Numbered from the stretch's first letter, positions 10,419 through 21,296 are shown. The stretch is 64,000 nt of DNA from Polyodon spathula (GCF_017654505.1 NC_054534.1:43060726-43124725); one strand, 5' to 3'. The notes: generated by a model from the sequence alone, not told the origin. Numbers and translations: made by a program.

Positions 10419-10975
10419 GATTGTCCTTTGGAGTCAGACTGTGATGCATCATATCATCCTAGTCAGTCAGAAAGTGAGAGTGGCAGGGACAGTGACAGTG
10501 AAAATTCAGATGAGTGGTTAACATCATCAGTAGGTCCTCAGGTCTTTGGGAGACGGAGAGGTACAAGAAGAGTGAGGCAAAGTTGTATGTGACAACAAGT
10601 AAAAGGTACAAAGTCGCATACAGGAGAAAAAAAAAAAAGCCCATCCACAATGGAAATCTGATTATGTTTCCAGACCTGTGATATACCCTTATTGTGCTTA
10701 GTCAGGTCCAAAGACCAGCATAGTCACAGAGTTGGAGCTGTTTTTAGAGATTGTTGGGGGTGGTTTTTTCATTGATCTGGCACAAGATACAAATTTGTAT
10801 GCTGCAAACAAAAAAAACACCACAGATACCAGATCCCAGCTGACCTTTTGTTACGTCAGATCCTTCCTGGTGTGAAACAGGTGAATCTGAAATAACAGCA
10901 TTTATTGGCAGATAATTCTCAGAGTAGTCTGTGGAGTTTGTGAATGTCATATTTATTTACATTTTTGAGTTGGAT
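10419..10975 (+). pseudogene. piggyBac-like transposase N-terminal scrap
   Basis: A splice-acceptor-like TTTAACAG precedes an acidic Ser/Asp/Glu-rich segment (SQSESESGRDSDSENSDEW). Near 10730-10815 another frame gives TELELFLEIVGG and IDLAQDTNLYAANKK. That resembles the piggyBac domain start, where a conserved ...F...I...TN.YA pattern occurs. Frames are broken. The call rests on a short motif, so it is tentative. Confidence 0.35.
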
Positions 10976-11640
10976 TTATTTGAATTTTAGGAAGTCAGAA
11001 AACACTGAAAGCAAAAATGATTTTAGTGTTTGCAGCACCTTTGTTTTGTAGAATATTTTGTAATTCAATTTCTGTTGTCTGACATTTTGCTTTGTTGTGT
11101 GAGAAGAGGAAAGAGGATCACATATATCAAGGCTGTCAATTAATCACAGAGATTAACACATTCATTTCTTTGGAGATTTTTTTTTTAATGAGCGTTTATT
11201 GCATTCCTCTCTCTTGACCCTCTTAGCATACTGTAACATTCCTTGCGTCACCATTTTAATATAATTAAGTGCAGTCAGCATTTGCATAGAAAGTTAGTCA
11301 TAAAACTATATTATGGAGCAAAGTACTAAAAGTGAAGGACTTCTTGTGAATGGGAAGTTGATTTAAAATAAAACTTTCTGGTGTAGGTACTATCAAATTG
11401 AGTTTTAGTGTCGCAAACTTGGGCTACATCTAATCTGAAGTACCACCTGTGTGTGAAACACACTTTCAGTTATCAGTTTCGACAGAGTACACTTTTAGAA
11501 ATTCAGGCTTGCTGCAAGCCCATGAATCAAGCTAAGTATGATAATATAACTTATATATAATAGTATTTACAATTAAGGAGAATGTAACCGTTACTCAATG
11601 AATGCTTTGTTTTATTTAGACAATTTTAAGTTATTAATAA

Positions 11641-11691
<51 letters not shown>

Positions 11692-11703
11692 ATATATATA
11701 GAT

Positions 11704-11758
<55 letters not shown>
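11641..11758. repeat. (TA)n followed by (GATA)n microsatellite
   Basis: About 60 bases of TA run into about 15 GATA units. Confidence 0.95.
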
Positions 11759-11955
11759 TCAATGGCAATGAAAAGCATCTGTATAGGATACCATTTTACA
11801 GGAAAATGGTAAGAAAATATTTTATATAGCAAATGTCGTTTTTTCTAAAAAATTCTATGTAAGATAACATATATTAACTATTGAAATTTTTTTCAACGTT
11901 GTATAATTAGAAGTTGGACAAACAGTTTTTTATGCTGGGTTGTTTTTTGAATTTT

Positions 11956-11959
<4 letters not shown>

Positions 11960-12014
<55 letters not shown>
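11960..12014. repeat. (AAT)n microsatellite
   Basis: About 18 uninterrupted AAT units. Confidence 0.95.
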
Positions 12015-12375
12015 TTCACTTACATATCGCTCTTCATGCAAGCATACCATACAAAAGAAATATAAAAAATCCTGTGTCTAATATATCATCCAGCTACAAA
12101 TAAACAGACCCAAACTGATATGTTTTCAAACAGGATTTAAAAGATTAAATTATGCTAGCATTCCTGATATGAATTGGGAGCAAGTTTCAAAGACGAGGGG
12201 CATTATAATTAAACACCATGGCTCCGGCAGTTGAAACACATTCTAGGGACTGTCACAAGATTAGCATTTTCCCATCTCAGGGAATGACCAGGGACATATG
12301 GGGTCAGCAGATCTTGAAGATAAGAAGTCCAAGACCATGGAAGCCTTATAGGTAATAATACGAAGAACTTTAAAA

Positions 12376-12417
12376 TAATAATAATAATAAATAATAATAA
12401 TAATAATAATAATAATA
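12376..12417. repeat. (AAT)n microsatellite
   Basis: AAT units with one interruption. Confidence 0.9.
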
Positions 12418-12550
12418 GCATGATTAATACAACTCATTTGAATGAGGTGGATGCATTAATTCTATCAATTAAAACCAATATTAAGTAAGAATACAATTTT
12501 TAATCATGAGATTAATTGCGATACATTTTTTTAATCACTTGACAACCCTA

Positions 12551-12980
12551 ATATATAATTAGGGTTTTTTACATGTATATAAGTACATGTATGTTAAACA
12601 TGAGCTGGCATTATGAACCATTTGCAGTAAATAGCATTAAGTTAATACTTTGTAATAACATTAAGCTAATACAGTTGTCTTTCAATACGAGTCAGTAGGT
12701 TCAAGTCAGTTACTATACATTAACAATGGACGAGAATTGACACATCATTAAGGGATGGTATATATAACTTTTTAAAATTCACACAGACTTGTCATGTCAA
12801 ACTAGTTCCATCCTGACTGCCAAGTAATGTTCTTATTGAAATGTGTTTCTGGAACTCCTGTAGGTGGAGTGCTACTGTTCAGTGGGTGGTGGAAATCGTG
12901 AATAGCTATTACGGATGCAGGTTGTACATTTCAGTTTAAGTAACTGTGCAAATAACTCAAAGTGATACTGGAGACCTGCT
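12551..12980. other. Intergenic, no gene seen
   Basis: AT-rich sequence lying left of the promoter-like block. No open frame or element was recognised. Confidence 0.5.
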
Positions 12981-12987
12981 ACAATAA

Positions 12988-13035
12988 TACGTCACACAGA
13001 ACCCCCTCCCCCTATCCCCCTTCACCTTTTAAAAG
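12988..13035 (+). promoter_or_regulatory. Promoter-like cluster: CRE-like site, C-rich box, TATA-like box
   Basis: TACGTCAC (12988-12995) resembles a CRE half-plus site. A C-rich CCCCTCCCCCTATCCCCC-like run follows, and TTTTAAAAG at 13027-13035 could be a TATA variant. The next ATG lies about 85 bases on. The spacing is right for a promoter and short 5' UTR, but each element alone is common. Confidence 0.3.
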
Positions 13036-13115
13036 AAGTTGGATGTTTGAGTTTGATTTTAAAGCATCTTTCTACAGTTTCCCCAGAACTCGATCTATGG
13101 CTTTTGGCTGCTAAG

Positions 13116-13124
13116 ATGGTACAT
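13116..13124 (+). CDS. Candidate 5' coding exon (ATG GTA CAT | GTAAGT)
   Basis: The ATG has a strong context (A at -3, G at +4). Three codons later there is a perfect GTAAGT donor in phase 0. That phase fits the exon at 40360, which starts with a full codon. TRPM7-type genes are known to have first coding exons of one to a few codons, and human TRPM6 has alternative first exons. The 27-kb separation and lack of transcript data make this only a candidate. Confidence 0.22.
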
Positions 13125-14790
13125 GTAAGTTTGGTTTATTTACTTTAAATTTCAAGTGATGTGTAATGTCTTATTTCATGTACACTGGAAATGGGCATGA
13201 TTAAAACTATGAGTTTAATTAACTGTGTAAAGCTGTAGTAGACATCTGATGCAGCATAATTTACTATGTTAATGCTATTTTGAAGACTGCTACGTGTTGT
13301 TTTAAGGGTCTCTGTATCTGATAATTAAGCTTTTGATACTCTAAATGCCATTTTATGTTTTCAGGTAGAAGTCAACAGTGATTTTCAATCAAACATAATG
13401 TATTAGTTTTATTTGAGCAACAATTAGATATGAATTGTGAAGCAGTCATGACTATGTATGAAACAATAAGTTTGAGAAAACTTTGTACTGAGAAAAACTT
13501 ATGTAAATATACTTCTGTACAATATATTCTGTTTATTCATTTTAGACATCAATTTTTATTGCAGTTTGCTTTTCTTATTTTCGCATACAACATTTAATCG
13601 CAACTCTCAAAGCTAAAGGAAGTTGGTCAAGGGGCAAACAAAATGACCTTGTTGATTGTTAAATTTGTATTTTTTTTTGTATTTCTTTCAGTTTACTCAC
13701 ACTAATTAAAAATGAAATAAAGCATTTCTACATTTTTACAAAGTAAAACTTCCAAACGGAAAGCATGGGATGAAATACTTGACTATAATAGATGGTAGTT
13801 AACACCAGCCACTGCCACCAAGTGCTAATTTCTACTCTATTTCAGATAAATCAAATCAAATCGAATGTAATGTAGCATGGAAAAGTAACAATTGCCATAT
13901 GCATTTAAAATGTTTGCATGTACTGTTCCGTGATATTGTGTATTTAGTTGTAGACTAAAACTTTGCACACAAAATATGTGAAGTCCAGCTTTGCAAACCT
14001 GGAAGTTTGCAAACAGGCTTATTAAAGCTTAGGTATTAAAGTCAGTTACTGTATTGGGCATCTGATACCAGAAACACACACGTTTTATCATGTTCTTTAT
14101 TGTAATCAAGTATTGCACAGTGTTTGACAAACCAAACATGGTCAACTATATCAATGGGTTTCACACCTTTTATTTGCCATCTTTTGTCACTATTTGTTTT
14201 TTTGTTGTGTACAGTACCTATTGTCTCCAATATGATACTGGTAATCTTAAATCTGCTTTTAAAAAAGTAATAACATATTTGTCACTACAATCAATGTTAT
14301 TGCTGTTATCATTTTTTATTTATTTTTTGTATTTGTTTTTTAATTATTGTTTTTACAACTACCTGTGCAATGTGTATTGAAAATAAATATACTGGTGACA
14401 AAATACAGTTGAGTTAAAGAACAACCAATTTAACAGTGAGAAGTAGTACACTGAGCAGAGATTGGTTAACTATTATAGAGAAAAAGCCTCAGGTATTGCA
14501 TTTCTAAGCCAATGTGAAGTGCCAGGTAATCAGATCACAAACCATGGTCTTATTGCTTCTGGCCATGGACTGAATGGGGCAATATAATTCATATAACTTG
14601 GTGTATGTAGAAAATATACTTTATTCAAAATAATTGTCATGTTAATCATTTGGATTACCATGGACTAAAACCTTTTGCCTTTAAATATGTAAGATTTTTT
14701 TTTTTTTTTTACATAGTGTACCTGTAGAGTCTTACTCTGAAAGGTATGGTCATAATTTTTTTTGTAATGTTAATGGTATGTTAAGACTCA
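13125..14790. other. Gene-free AT-rich stretch
   Basis: The frames at 14042-14230 and 14090-14380 are of biased composition and resemble no known protein. No element termini were recognised until about 14.8 kb. Confidence 0.5.
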
Positions 14791-14794
14791 TAAA

Positions 14795-14880
14795 GGCCAC
14801 CATACAAGGGGCAATTTTGTCGTCGGCAATATGTTGGTCCGACAAAATCACCCTGTGTATGATGTCTGTCGCCTATGAGG
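14795..14880 (+). mobile_element. Possible DNA-transposon left terminus (GGCCACCATACAAGGGGCAATTTT)
   Basis: AAGGCCACCATACAAGGG near 14795 resembles AAGGCCACAATACAC at 59683 in layout. Both read like termini of Harbinger/ISL2EU-type elements. It may be the left end of the Harbinger unit whose exons follow, but no matching right end was found. Confidence 0.25.
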
Positions 14881-15493
14881 AGTGACAAGTCGTCAGTGAG
14901 TAGAGTTCTTCTCTATTCTTGGAGACAAGTAGCTCAAAATCAGTAAGCACGGCAGCTGATATCATATGATAAGTCATTCATAACGACACTGAAAAATTGC
15001 ATCTATAGTTACATGGCAACTGGAGTCAGTTGAAAAATTAATTGACCTGTATAAGAACTATCCGTGAATATACAATACCAAAACAATGCCATGACAGAAA
15101 TGTAAGGAGCAAGGCAATAGAGAAAACTGCAGCTGAAATTAACATGACAGTGGGGTTTGATATTTAGAGGTGAAAAGTGCAGTCCGGTCAAACTGTTTAA
15201 ACCAGCCAAAATTATATTTTTAAATGGCATTTAAAAAAATAAAAAAAAAAAATAATAATTACGCTTTGTATATAAAATTTCTAGACTATAGACATAATTA
15301 GGATACTTGTAAGCACTTATTTTTAATTAAATATTTTTTTTAAAATGTTGTATTCTAAATAAAATAATTACTAGGCTATAACAAACATGTCATAGTGCAT
15401 CTATGTGTATGTATGTTAAGCAATCATGTATTCAAAGCAAATATTGAAACGCATAACGTGTATTTAGAATATGTATTTATATCGTATAGTATA

Positions 15494-15508
15494 TATATAT
15501 ATAATGTA

Positions 15509-15545
<37 letters not shown>
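15494..15545. repeat. (TA)n microsatellite
   Basis: TA run with two short interruptions, immediately before the MADF exon. Confidence 0.9.
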
Positions 15546-15546
<1 letters not shown>

Positions 15547-15549
15547 TAG

Positions 15550-15726
15550 GGTATGAAGATTTCAAAAAGTTAACAAATTTGAGAACACAGTATGTGAAAG
15601 AAAGAAATCTGAATGCAAAAAAAAAGTGGCAGTGGTGCAAACAACAAACGCAAGTGGGGTTACCTGGCTAGGCTGAGGTTCCTTGACAACACTGGCACAC
15701 CAAAAACAGGAACATCAAACTTAGAG
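15550..15726 (+). pseudogene. Harbinger MADF/Myb-like protein, exon 1
   Basis: After ATTCTAG the frame reads GYEDFKKLTNLRTQYVKERN. After one frameshift in the A-tract it reads NNKRKWGYLARLRFLDNTGT and ends TTAGAG|GTGAGT. The pattern F..LR..YVRE...L....WYL..L.FLD is the MADF/Myb-like DNA-binding protein carried by PIF/Harbinger transposons. The frameshift breaks it. Confidence 0.6.
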
Positions 15727-15986
15727 GTGAGTATACATTATACCCATTATGTTTCATTGCTCCACCTTTTAAATATCAAGTAAAGGATGTTATAATTTTT
15801 TGTTATACATTTTAAAGGAACAGCAGTATAATTTCCTTTCTACATGAGAAAAGGCATGATTTCAAAATCATACAAAATAAAAAAACGGAAAAACAGATAA
15901 CAGCACAGGAGCAATACATTGTACAAATGAGTTATTCAATGAGAACACATCAATCAATTCATACATTGATATTCAAATAATGATTA

Positions 15987-17300
15987 CACTATGTAACACA
16001 ATTTTTGTTCCTGGGTAGTAAGTGTTATTTCCTAATTGCTTATGCCTCAAAAGTATAGAAAATGGCTATTATTCCCCACAAACTTTGCTTTTGTGACTAG
16101 GACAGTGATATTTTGAAATGTACCTATTTCCAATGAGAAAACGGGTGAATTTGTGTCTTTTCGTTCACATAAAGTCAGAAAAAAACAACATATGAATCCA
16201 AATTAACATGTATTTATACTAAAGTAATACAAAAATGACTACAAAAGATTTAGAAGTGAGTAGTTTTTCGAGATTTACGATTATACTGTAAATCACTTTC
16301 ACTAATCAGCCCCCAAATGTAGTCTCCTATCATGTTCTCGTTATACTTTCCTTGGTAGCGGTGTTCAAAGTCCAGTATATCCTGGTGGAAGCGCTCACCT
16401 TGCTCCTCCGAGTACGCTCCCATGTTTATCAAGATGAGCATCAAGGATATGGACTTTGAGGGATATCCTACAGCCCATTGTGCCATAATTCATCACAAGA
16501 GTCTCAACCAGTTCCATATAGTTTTCTGCCTTGTGATTGCCCAGGAAGCCCCGAACCACTGCTACAAAGCTGTTCCAAGCCGCTTTCTCCTTACTATTGC
16601 ACTCCAGGATTTTCATTGCACTCCAGGATTTTCTTTATCTGTGGTCCGATGGAGACATCGGCTTTGACCTTTGCCTCAGACAGCTTAGGGAAGAAATCTT
16701 GAAGGTACTTGAAGGCTGCCGACTCCTTATCTAGAGCTCTGACAAATTGTTTCATAAGGGCCAATTTGATGTGCAGTGGTGGCATCAGCACCTTCCGGGG
16801 GTCCACCAGTGGCTCCCACTTGACGTTGTTCCTCCCCACAGAGAATTCGGTCCACTGTGGCCAGTCCCGCCTGTGGTAGTGCGCCTTGGTGTCCCTGCTG
16901 TCCCAGAGGCAAAGATAGCAGGGAAACTTGGTAAAACCACCTTGGAGACCCATGAGAAATGCTACCATTGCAGCCTCTTGATGCCATCTCAGAAAAATGC
17001 AGATATGTATCCACTTAGGCAGCTGGAACTAAACTGAACTGGTGGGCTTAAAGCCCTTGTATTTATACTAGTATTTATATTACTGGAAAGTTCTAAAAGT
17101 TACTCCAAGTTTACTCAGCACTGAATCTATCTGGAATGTTCTGGAAAATAGGTAAATTTCAAAATATCACTGTCCTGGTCACAAAAGCAAAGTTTGTGGG
17201 GAATAATAGCCATTTTCTATACTTTTGAGGCATAAGCAATTAGAAAATAACACTTACTACCCAGGAACAAAAAAAAAATAATAATAATTGTTACACAGTG
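15987..17300. mobile_element. Unclassified DNA transposon with ~125-bp terminal inverted repeats
   Basis: The outer ends are CACTATGTAACA (left) and its near reverse complement (right), each flanked by TA. The inverted repeats run from the ends through GTTCCTGGGTAGTAAGTG and the stretch down to about 16121 and 17159. The element is 1314 bases long and sits between the two MADF exons. It encloses part of a minus-strand protein gene whose N-terminal half has been deleted. Ends starting CACTA recall the EnSpm/CACTA superfamily, but a TA duplication would not be usual for it. I cannot assign a superfamily. Confidence 0.72.
16253..17014 (-). pseudogene. C-terminal part of a transposon-borne protein of unknown class
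   Basis: Minus-strand reading gives MVAFLMGLQGGFTKFPCYLC and WDSRDTKAHYHRRDWP. It continues to PQIKKILECN, AAWNSFVAVVRGFLGNHKA, EEQGERFHQDILDFEHRYQG and the end NRKSRKTTHF. The Cys/His/Asp-rich CYLCLWDSRD...HYHRRDWP stretch looks like a metal-binding or nuclease-type core. I believe I have seen this protein in predicted gene sets as a repeated unnamed family. Here the N-terminal half is gone, a 20-base tandem duplication at about 16595-16635 shifts the frame, and further shifts occur near 16440. Confidence 0.6.
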
Positions 17301-17317
17301 TAATAATAACAAAAAAC

Positions 17318-17392
<75 letters not shown>

Positions 17393-17639
17393 TAGTGGGT
17401 AGTAAGTGTTATTTCCTAATTGCTTATGCCTCAAAAATATAGAAAATGGCTATTATTCCCCACAAACTTTGCTTTTGTGACCAGGACAGTGATATTTAGA
17501 AATGTACATATTTTCCAGAACATTCCAGATAGATTCAGTGCTGAGTAAACTTGGAGTAACCTTTAGAACTTTCCAGTAATATAAATAGTAGTATAAATAC
17601 AGGGGCTTTAAGCCCATCAATTCAGTTTAGTTCCAGCTG

Positions 17640-17643
<4 letters not shown>
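17016..17643. repeat. Large inverted repeat: ~248-base arms around a TA-rich centre
   Basis: The right end of the unclassified element (17016-17263) recurs in inverted orientation at 17396-17643, starting GGGTAGTAAGTG and ending CCAGCTGCCTA. The ~130-base spacer is mostly (TA)n. Together they could fold into a long hairpin. Confidence 0.75.
17324..17390. repeat. (TA)n microsatellite
   Basis: About 33 TA units in the centre of the inverted repeat. Confidence 0.95.

Positions 17644-17704
<61 letters not shown>
17642..17704. repeat. (TA)n microsatellite
   Basis: About 31 TA units abutting the second arm of the inverted repeat. Confidence 0.95.
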
Positions 17705-17708
<4 letters not shown>

Positions 17709-17869
17709 CAACAGGATGATTATAGTAACTTGGTCACTCTGCCGAGGAATTAGGTTAGGAAATGCAAAGTGTTAAACTAATATACACATACAAATACCAA
17801 GATCTTTATTTATTTATATTAAATAAGATGAAAATACATTTATACTTAATGTGATTCAGTTAATATTGG

Positions 17870-18402
17870 TTAACTTGCTGGTTCTAAAGCAATAGAGGAC
17901 ATGAAAATACAGAAATGGTTCGATAATATTCCAAACACATTTTCCACAATTCGTCTAGCTCTGCTCAATCGGTAATTAAATTATTTTTTCAGTGTGATTT
18001 TCACCAGATAAAGCATGTGATTCATATGGCTTCATGATGTTTTCCTTGAAGGCATCATCAGCCACAACACCTACGGTAGAGTTTCCATTTCAGTAAGTAA
18101 GGGAGTGGGTTGAGGGATTATAGTTTACCATGAACAAGTGCTTGTCATAAGGTGAAATTGTCATATACTCCTCCATCTGACACATGTCCATTACAGCCTA
18201 CATCCTAATATACAAACTTGTAGTCAGCATCCTCAACAGCAAGCAACACAATGCTAAACCTATTTGTATAGTTAAAGTAATAGGGAATGCTTGCAGGTGT
18301 TGGCTTGATAAGGACGTGTTTCCCGTCCATAGCACCAATGCAGTGTGGGAAATTCCAGCGCCCCTGAAACCCTTCAGAGATCCATTCTTCTGTTCTTGGC
18401 AC
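17870..18402 (-). pseudogene. PIF/Harbinger nuclease (transposase) fragment
   Basis: Minus-strand reading from 18402 gives VPRTEEWISEGFQGRWNFPH, then GAMDGKHVLIKP, YFNYTNRFSIVLLAVEDADY and GVYDNFT. Further on come VVADDAF and a decayed VENAFGIL-like stretch near 17930. GxxDGKH and the ADDAF block are the usual DDE/DDD core of Harbinger nuclease. The exon begins after TTTGCACAG on the minus strand, so upstream exons are missing. Stops near 18204 and 18004 inactivate it. Confidence 0.75.
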
Positions 18403-18524
18403 CTGTGCAAATCAAATATAACAATAGGTTTAGTTGCAGGTATCAGAGTCAATCAAATACAGATTTAGCCCAAATATTACAACTGTGATAAATTTGGAGA
18501 CTGATATTTGTTGTTTATATTTAG

Positions 18525-18923
18525 TTATCTCAGTCAGATATTGACATGACAGGGGAATGTGCAAGTGACAGGGAGGGAGAAGAAGATGTTGACGTGGAGG
18601 AATGCCAGCCTGAAACAACCAGCTTCAGAAAGACAGGAGCAAAGACAAAACACCAGAAAAGAGATGCAGAAGAGAAGACAGTTCTCCAATCTGTTGCCAC
18701 ATCTCCAAAAATTTCAGCACCGTTCTCAAGAGGACAAGTCGATCATTTTGGCAAACATGTGGCATCAGAAATGAAAACCATTACAGATGAAAAAGCAAGG
18801 AGACTGGCTAAACTAAAAATTCAAAATATACTATTTGAAGCCCAGTCAGGATTTACAGATTCATGCCCCCCATTTCAATACCCCATGCACCAATTTCAGC
18901 ATTATCCAGCACAAACATATTAA
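18525..18923 (+). pseudogene. Harbinger MADF/BESS-like protein, exon 2
   Basis: After TATATTTAG the frame is open to 18923. It starts LSQSDIDMTGECASDREGEE and ends with DHFGKHVASEMKTITDEKAR, LAKLKIQNILFEAQSGF and a Pro/Gln/Tyr tail. The ...FGKHVA.E...I.DEK...AK..IQ.ILF.AQ.G stretch is the conserved C-terminal motif of the Harbinger Myb-like partner. It pairs with exon 1 at 15550, leaving the nuclease fragment and the inverted-repeat element between them. Confidence 0.7.
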
Positions 18924-19120
18924 TTTCCCATGCTAGCTACCATTCCTCTATCATATACTCAAATGCCACACACATCAAATTTCTCATCTCCAGCTCTGCA
19001 TACCAGCCCCTTGCTCTTTGCAGAGTACACCCACACATCACAGGAATGCAGCAGACCAGAGACCCCCACATATACACTACTAAATTAATTGCCATCCATT
19101 TTAACAATGAAGCCTGATTT
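18924..19120. other. Spacer between Harbinger and Tc1
   Basis: C/A-rich sequence, probably the Harbinger 3' region. No terminus was identified. Confidence 0.4.
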
Positions 19121-19246
19121 GGGCCAGCCCTACCCAATATAAATCTGACTAACTTTGGATCTTACCATCAGAGTGAAGTTGTCAGCACACAGGTTCTAGA
19201 GGCACATCATGCCACAGTCAAAAGAAATTCCTTTTTTCCAAAAAAG

Positions 19247-20646
19247 TTGTTGAGGCCTATCAGTCTAGAAAGGGTTACAAAGCCATTTCTAAGGCTCTGG
19301 GGCTCCACCAAACCAGCCAGAGCCTGTGGCAATGTTGCCCCGCCCCTGTGTGTATTTCAGTGTTGTATGTTACGTGTAGTGTGTTAATGTTGGTGTATAG
19401 TCATTGGTACACGGGATATAAATGGGTCTGTGTAACACCAGTGGTTTAAAATGTATATTGCACAGCACTGTGTTCGGTGAGTGGAGACAGAGGTAATAGT
19501 AATAGATATAATAATTTGAGCTCACCGCGTTTGTCTGTGTAGTCCGTTTTGTTTGTCTCTTTGTTTTGGCTAAAGTGCCGTGTCTTGTGTTTTGTCTGTC
19601 TTTCAACCTTTTATTTTTTGTATGTTCATTTATTAAATGCTGAGCGAAAACAATCGCTCAGCTTCAGAAACTCCACCTCTCTGTTGTTTATTTGTTGGTT
19701 CCTGGTTCTGGTCTGACGTCACCCACTGCAGCCGTCTTTGTGACAGAGCCATATTGTCCAAATGGAGAAAGCTTGGGGCAGTAGTGAATCTTCCCAGGAG
19801 TGGCCGTCCTGCCAAAATCTCTCCAAGAGCAAAGCATAAAATCGTTCAGGAAGTCAAAAAGAACCCTAGAACAACATCCAGGGATCTGCAGGCCTCTCTC
19901 GCCTTGGCTAAGGTCAGTGTTCATGACTCCACCACCAGAAGACACCTGGCAAAAATGGGATTCATGGCAGAGTAGCAAGGCAGAAACCACTGCTCACTAA
20001 AAAGAACATGAATGCTCGTCTCAAGTTTGCCAAAAGACACCTGGATGATCCTCAAGAGTTCTGGAACAATGTTCTATGGACAGACGAGTCAAAAGTGGAA
20101 CTTTTTGGCCAACATGAGCCCCGTTATGTCTGGCAAAAAAGCAAACACTGCATTCCACAGTAAGAACCTCATACCAACGGTCAAGCCTGGTGGTGGTAGT
20201 GTCATGATTTTGGGATGCTTTGCTGCATTAGGACCTGGACAACTTGCCACCATTGAAGGAACCATGAATTCTGCTCTGTATTAGAGAATTCTACAGGAGA
20301 ATATCAGGCCATCCATCCGTGAGCTGAAGCTGAAGCGCAGCTGGGTCATGCAGCTAGACAATGATCCGAAACAAACAAGGAAGTCTATATCAGAATGGTT
20401 GAAGAACAAGAAATTTAAAGTTTTGGAATGGCCTAGTCAAAGTCCAGACCTAAACCCCATTGAGATGTTTTGGCAGGACCTGAAACAAGCAGTTTTTGCT
20501 TGAAAACCCACAAATGTCACTGAGTTGAAGCAGTTCTGCAAGGAGTGGGCCAAAATTCCTCCACAGTGCTGTAAGAGACTGATCAATAACTACAGGAAGC
20601 GTTTGGTTGCAGTTATTGCTGCTAAAGTTGGCGTAATCAGTTATTG
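19247..20646 (+). pseudogene. Tc1 transposase #1
   Basis: The reading begins with SRKGYKAISKALGLHQTSQS before the solo LTR. It resumes as [85 protein letters not shown] and INNYRKRLVAVIAAKVG. Paired DNA-binding, DDE-core and C-terminal parts are all present in order. Several frameshifts plus the LTR insertion break it. Confidence 0.8.
19325..19745. mobile_element. Solo LTR (421 bp) with 5-bp target duplication GAGCC
   Basis: The block begins TGTGGCAATG and ends CTTTGTGACA, the TG...CA ends of an LTR. GAGCC flanks it on both sides (19320-19324 and 19746-19750). Removing it restores the Tc1 sequence. Inside are a TATA-like GATATAAATGG near 19416 and a TTTATTAAATG polyadenylation-like site near 19629. 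Terminal bases and the 5-bp duplication fit Ty3/gypsy or retrovirus-like LTRs. Confidence 0.75.
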
Positions 20647-21078
20647 AGTCTAAGGGGACAATTACTTTTTCACACAGGGGCATTGGGTGTTGCATAACTT
20701 TCTTTAATAAATAAATAAGTATTGCAGTTTTGTGTTATTTGTTCACTCAGGGTCCCTTTTATCTAATATTAGATTTTGGTTGAAGATCTGATAACATTGT
20801 GTCAGAAATGTGCAAAAATGCAGAAAATGCAGACGGGGCAAATACTTTTTCACGGCACTGCAAGCTTGACACCTGGTGAGTGCTTGGCTTTTTATAACAT
20901 TCTATATAGTTACTTGAGCCTATAGCACATTGTCAATACAAGAACATTGCTCTTTTAGCGTGCTCCTATTTTTTTCAATATACCTGCAATTTCCTTGCTT
21001 TTTTAATCATACACTTGTTGATCTTTCTCTTTAATGGAGGGTACATTTTGTGTGATTATTCATTAATCGATTAGAATC

Positions 21079-21086
21079 TTGAGGAT

Positions 21087-21129
<43 letters not shown>

Positions 21130-21208
21130 CACATGTGTATATATATGTATGTATATACATACACACACACACATGTATATATATACATGTATATATATAT
21201 GTACACCT

Positions 21209-21296
<88 letters not shown>

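Larger units (their letters stand above)
11128..12550. mobile_element. hAT-type element with GGCTGTCAATTAATC / GATTAA...TTGACAACCC ends
   Basis: The left end CAAGGCTGTCAATTAATC and the right end TTAATCACTTGACAACCCTA are imperfect inverted repeats of a terminus common in fish hAT elements. Inside, 11415-11480 reads like a degraded BED-finger stretch (SNLKYHLCVKHT). No clear 8-bp target duplication remains. The interior is swollen by TA, GATA and AAT microsatellites. Confidence 0.45.
19140..20860 (+). mobile_element. Tc1/mariner element #1, left end missing, split by a solo LTR
   Basis: The right terminus GGGCAAATACTTTTTCACGGCACTG-like sequence ends at 20860. No matching left terminus is seen. 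The body carries a Tc1 transposase gene interrupted at 19325-19745. Confidence 0.8.

Noticed and set aside
14042..14380. Overlapping 62- and 96-aa frames
   Set aside because: AT-rich, Phe/Tyr/Leu-biased products, no start context, splice support or family motif.
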